Source of the DNA: Nitrososphaeria archaeon
GTDB lineage: Archaea > Thermoproteota > Nitrososphaeria > JACIWG01
Direction: 5' to 3'
Assembly (NCBI GenBank): GCA_014361085.1
Contig: JACIWG010000071.1
Coordinates: 1-7,558 of the forward strand
Length of the DNA: 7,558 nucleotides
In this document: piece by piece, positions 6,114-7,558 of the stretch
Numbering within the stretch: the first letter of the stretch is position 1
Layout: each line of letters opens with the position of its first letter
Program-made: the position numbers and the translations under genes
Notes under the pieces: generated by a model
Database searches by the model: none
What the model was told of the DNA's origin: nothing
What the model saw: only the letters and a program-made list of their open reading frames with translations

Positions 6114-7340
6114 ATGGTAGAAATGCGTGTAAAAATTGGTTTAATTGGGAAAACGAACACTGGTAAGACAACATTCTTTAATTCTGCAACATTACAGTCA
6201 GCTGAAGTTTCAACCTATCCTTTTACTACAAAGTTTCCAAACTTGGGTATAGCACATGTTGTAACATTATGTGTTCATAAAGAGTTTGGAGTAAAGGATA
6301 ATCCACAGAATTCTAGGTGTGAAGATGGATGGAGGTTTATTCCAATAGAACTTATAGACTTGCCTGGTCTCATTAAGGGTGCCTGGATGGGAAAAGGTTT
6401 AGGCAACCAATTCCTTTCAGTAGCAGCTCAATCAGACGCGCTAATACATGTTGTGGACGCATCAGGCTCCATTGATGCTGAAGGAAGAATATGTGAGCCT
6501 GGAACAGGGGATCCGGTTGCAGACATTGGTGACATTGAAGAGGAGCTTGTGATGTGGTACATGAAGCTTATTCTCACAAACCAGGATAGGATAGAAAGGG
6601 ATCTTAAGCGTGATGTTGACTTGCCAACAATAATCAATAGCTTCATGCAAGGTGTTGGCGTTACGAAAGAGCATGTTGTTACAGCTTTAGAAAAGTCTGG
6701 ATTAGATAAAAAGGATTTCAGAAACTGGAGTGAAGAGGAGCTAAAGAATTTTACGTGGACTTTGAGGGATGTGTCGAAGCCTACGATTATTGTTGCAAAC
6801 AAGATGGACCTTCCCCAATCTGAAGAAAATTTTGAAAGAATAAGGGAAGCTTACTCGGACATGATAGTAATACCTACAAGCGCTGAAGCCGAACTAACTT
6901 TACGAAGGGCTGAGCAGAAGGGTTACATAAAATATATTCCTGGAGAAGAAAGGTTTAGGGTAATAGACTCTAGTAAGATGACGGAAAAGCAGAAGTGGGC
7001 ACTAAACTTTATTCGAAAGAGTATACTCAGCAAGTACCTTCACACTGGTGTCCAGTTCGCATTAAATGTTGTTGTATTTAAACTGCTTAGAATGAGTGCA
7101 GTTTATCCAGTGTATGATCCAAGGACTTTAACGGACAAAAATGGTAATGTTTTACCGGACGTGCATCTTATGCCATATGGTGCAACCATAGCAGATTTGG
7201 CTAGAGAAGTGCATACAGAACTTGCTAAGGGCCTGCTCTATGGCATAGACTGTAGGGATGGTCTAAGGCTTCCTGTATCATATAAGCTAAAGGACCGTGA
7301 TGTAATATCACTTGTATCAGCCAGTTCCAAAAGGAAATAG
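6114..7340 (+). CDS. YGR210/YchF-like Obg-family GTPase with TGS domain
   Basis: This is an Obg-class P-loop NTPase of 408 aa from the chosen start. Visible motifs are the G1 P-loop GKTNTGKT (12-19), an Obg-type switch YPFTTKFPNLG (35-45), G3 DLPG (83-86 region), G4 NKMD (229-232), G5 SAE (256-258) and a C-terminal TGS domain (about 315-403, with GATIADLAREVHTEL). Bacterial and eukaryotic YchF/OLA1 have a changed G4 motif and prefer ATP. The intact NKMD here predicts GTP and places it in the archaeal/eukaryal YGR210 group, despite the usual label 'redox-regulated ATPase YchF'. It is probably a cytosolic, ribosome- or RNA-associated factor; the exact role is unknown. The start is ATG 6114 or ATG 6123, just before VKIGLIGK. 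The frame stays open back to 6000, but that part overlaps the divergent gene and promoter and is not family-like. No close ribosome binding site is seen. Confidence 0.93.
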   Translation: MVEMRVKIGLIGKTNTGKTTFFNSATLQSAEVSTYPFTTKFPNLGIAHVVTLCVHKEFGVKDNPQNSRCEDGWRFIPIELIDLPGLIKGAWMGKGLGNQFLSVAAQSDALIHVVDASGSIDAEGRICEPGTGDPVADIGDIEEELVMWYMKLILTNQDRIERDLKRDVDLPTIINSFMQGVGVTKEHVVTALEKSGLDKKDFRNWSEEELKNFTWTLRDVSKPTIIVANKMDLPQSEENFERIREAYSDMIVIPTSAEAELTLRRAEQKGYIKYIPGEERFRVIDSSKMTEKQKWALNFIRKSILSKYLHTGVQFALNVVVFKLLRMSAVYPVYDPRTLTDKNGNVLPDVHLMPYGATIADLAREVHTELAKGLLYGIDCRDGLRLPVSYKLKDRDVISLVSASSKRK

Positions 7341-7342
7341 TA

Positions 7343-7558
7343 TCAGACCAAGCCTTCCTTTTTAAGCTCTTCCTCTAACTTCTCTTTTTTCATCAAATAT
7401 TCTTTATACCTTTTACCCCATTTTGTAAAGAACCTGTATTCTTTTAAAGAAAAATATAATGTTATAAGAGAAAGTAGCATAGTGCCTATTGAAGCTGAAA
7501 AAAGTATCCATGCAAGAAAAGGCTGCTGCCTCATTAAAAGAAATAGAATTAGTGGATG
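7343..7558 (-). CDS. Small membrane protein with basic, coiled-coil tail; 5' end outside window
   Basis: The minus-strand frame ends 2 bp from the GTPase stop codon (convergent genes). The first Met inside the window is at 7534 (63 aa from there), but the frame has no stop up to the right edge. The extra eight codons read HPLILFLL, strongly hydrophobic, so the true start is probably beyond the edge. The visible part shows the end of one hydrophobic helix, a short RQQP turn, a second helix (FLAWILFSASIGTMLLSL onward, about 25 residues), then a charged Lys/Glu-rich cytoplasmic tail likely to form a short coiled coil. I do not recognise the family and no enzymatic motif is present. It could be a two-helix (hairpin) membrane protein or the C-terminal end of a larger one. 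Confidence 0.6.
   Translation of the reverse strand, partial: HPLILFLLMRQQPFLAWILFSASIGTMLLSLITLYFSLKEYRFFTKWGKRYKEYLMKKEKLEEELKKEGLV
7359..7390 (+). terminator. Possible T-run terminator of the GTPase gene
   Basis: Downstream of the GTPase stop the plus strand has runs of five T (7359-7363) and six T (7385-7390) in a pyrimidine-rich stretch, with no obvious hairpin. Archaeal RNA polymerase can terminate at such runs. They lie antisense to the Lys-rich tail of the converging membrane-protein gene, whose AAA/AAG codons by themselves explain the T-richness, so the call is weak. Confidence 0.25.

Noticed and set aside
6428..6802. Minus-strand open frames within the GTPase gene
   Set aside because: They are antisense to the conserved GTPase domain, and the Ser/Thr-rich product looks like a shadow frame.

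Overview
The window is AT-rich archaeal DNA, gene-dense, with short intergenic gaps and no RNA gene, IS element or CRISPR array that I can see. Archaeal origin is inferred from four things: an archaeal-type Lhr helicase, an SbcD-related archaeal phosphoesterase, a YGR210-type TGS GTPase of the archaeal/eukaryal branch, and TATA-box-like promoters about 25-35 nt ahead of starts. Heavy use of AGA/AGG (Arg) and ATA (Ile) codons is typical of many thermophilic archaea. The set of families would suit the Thermoproteota (TACK) broadly, but I cannot name a lineage from the sequence alone.

Layout, left to right. Positions 1-213 (minus) hold the first 71 codons of an unrecognised gene running off the left edge. 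Positions 260-4718 (minus) hold a three-gene block transcribed right to left: a metallo-beta-lactamase/beta-CASP nuclease (exo, 3711-4718), an Lhr-family DEIH-box helicase (1053-3698) and an SbcD-related metallophosphoesterase (260-1006). Positions 4780-6030 (minus) hold a membrane-anchored family 2 glycosyltransferase of the processive type. A short divergent promoter region (about 6031-6113) separates it from a YGR210/YchF-like GTPase on the plus strand (6114-7340). A small membrane protein gene (7343-7558, minus) converges on the GTPase and runs off the right edge.

The most interesting content is the exo-Lhr-phosphoesterase block. The same three families, together with an ATP-dependent DNA ligase, form a known bacterial nucleic-acid-repair gene cluster (the 'ligase-associated' exonuclease, DEXH helicase and metallophosphoesterase). 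Here the three non-ligase parts sit in one apparent archaeal operon. The exo stop codon overlaps the ribosome binding site of the helicase. No ligase is in the window. The reasonable inference is a helicase plus two metal-dependent nucleases acting on the same damaged nucleic acid. The glycosyltransferase and the GTPase look like unrelated neighbours (cell-surface polysaccharide and translation-associated functions).
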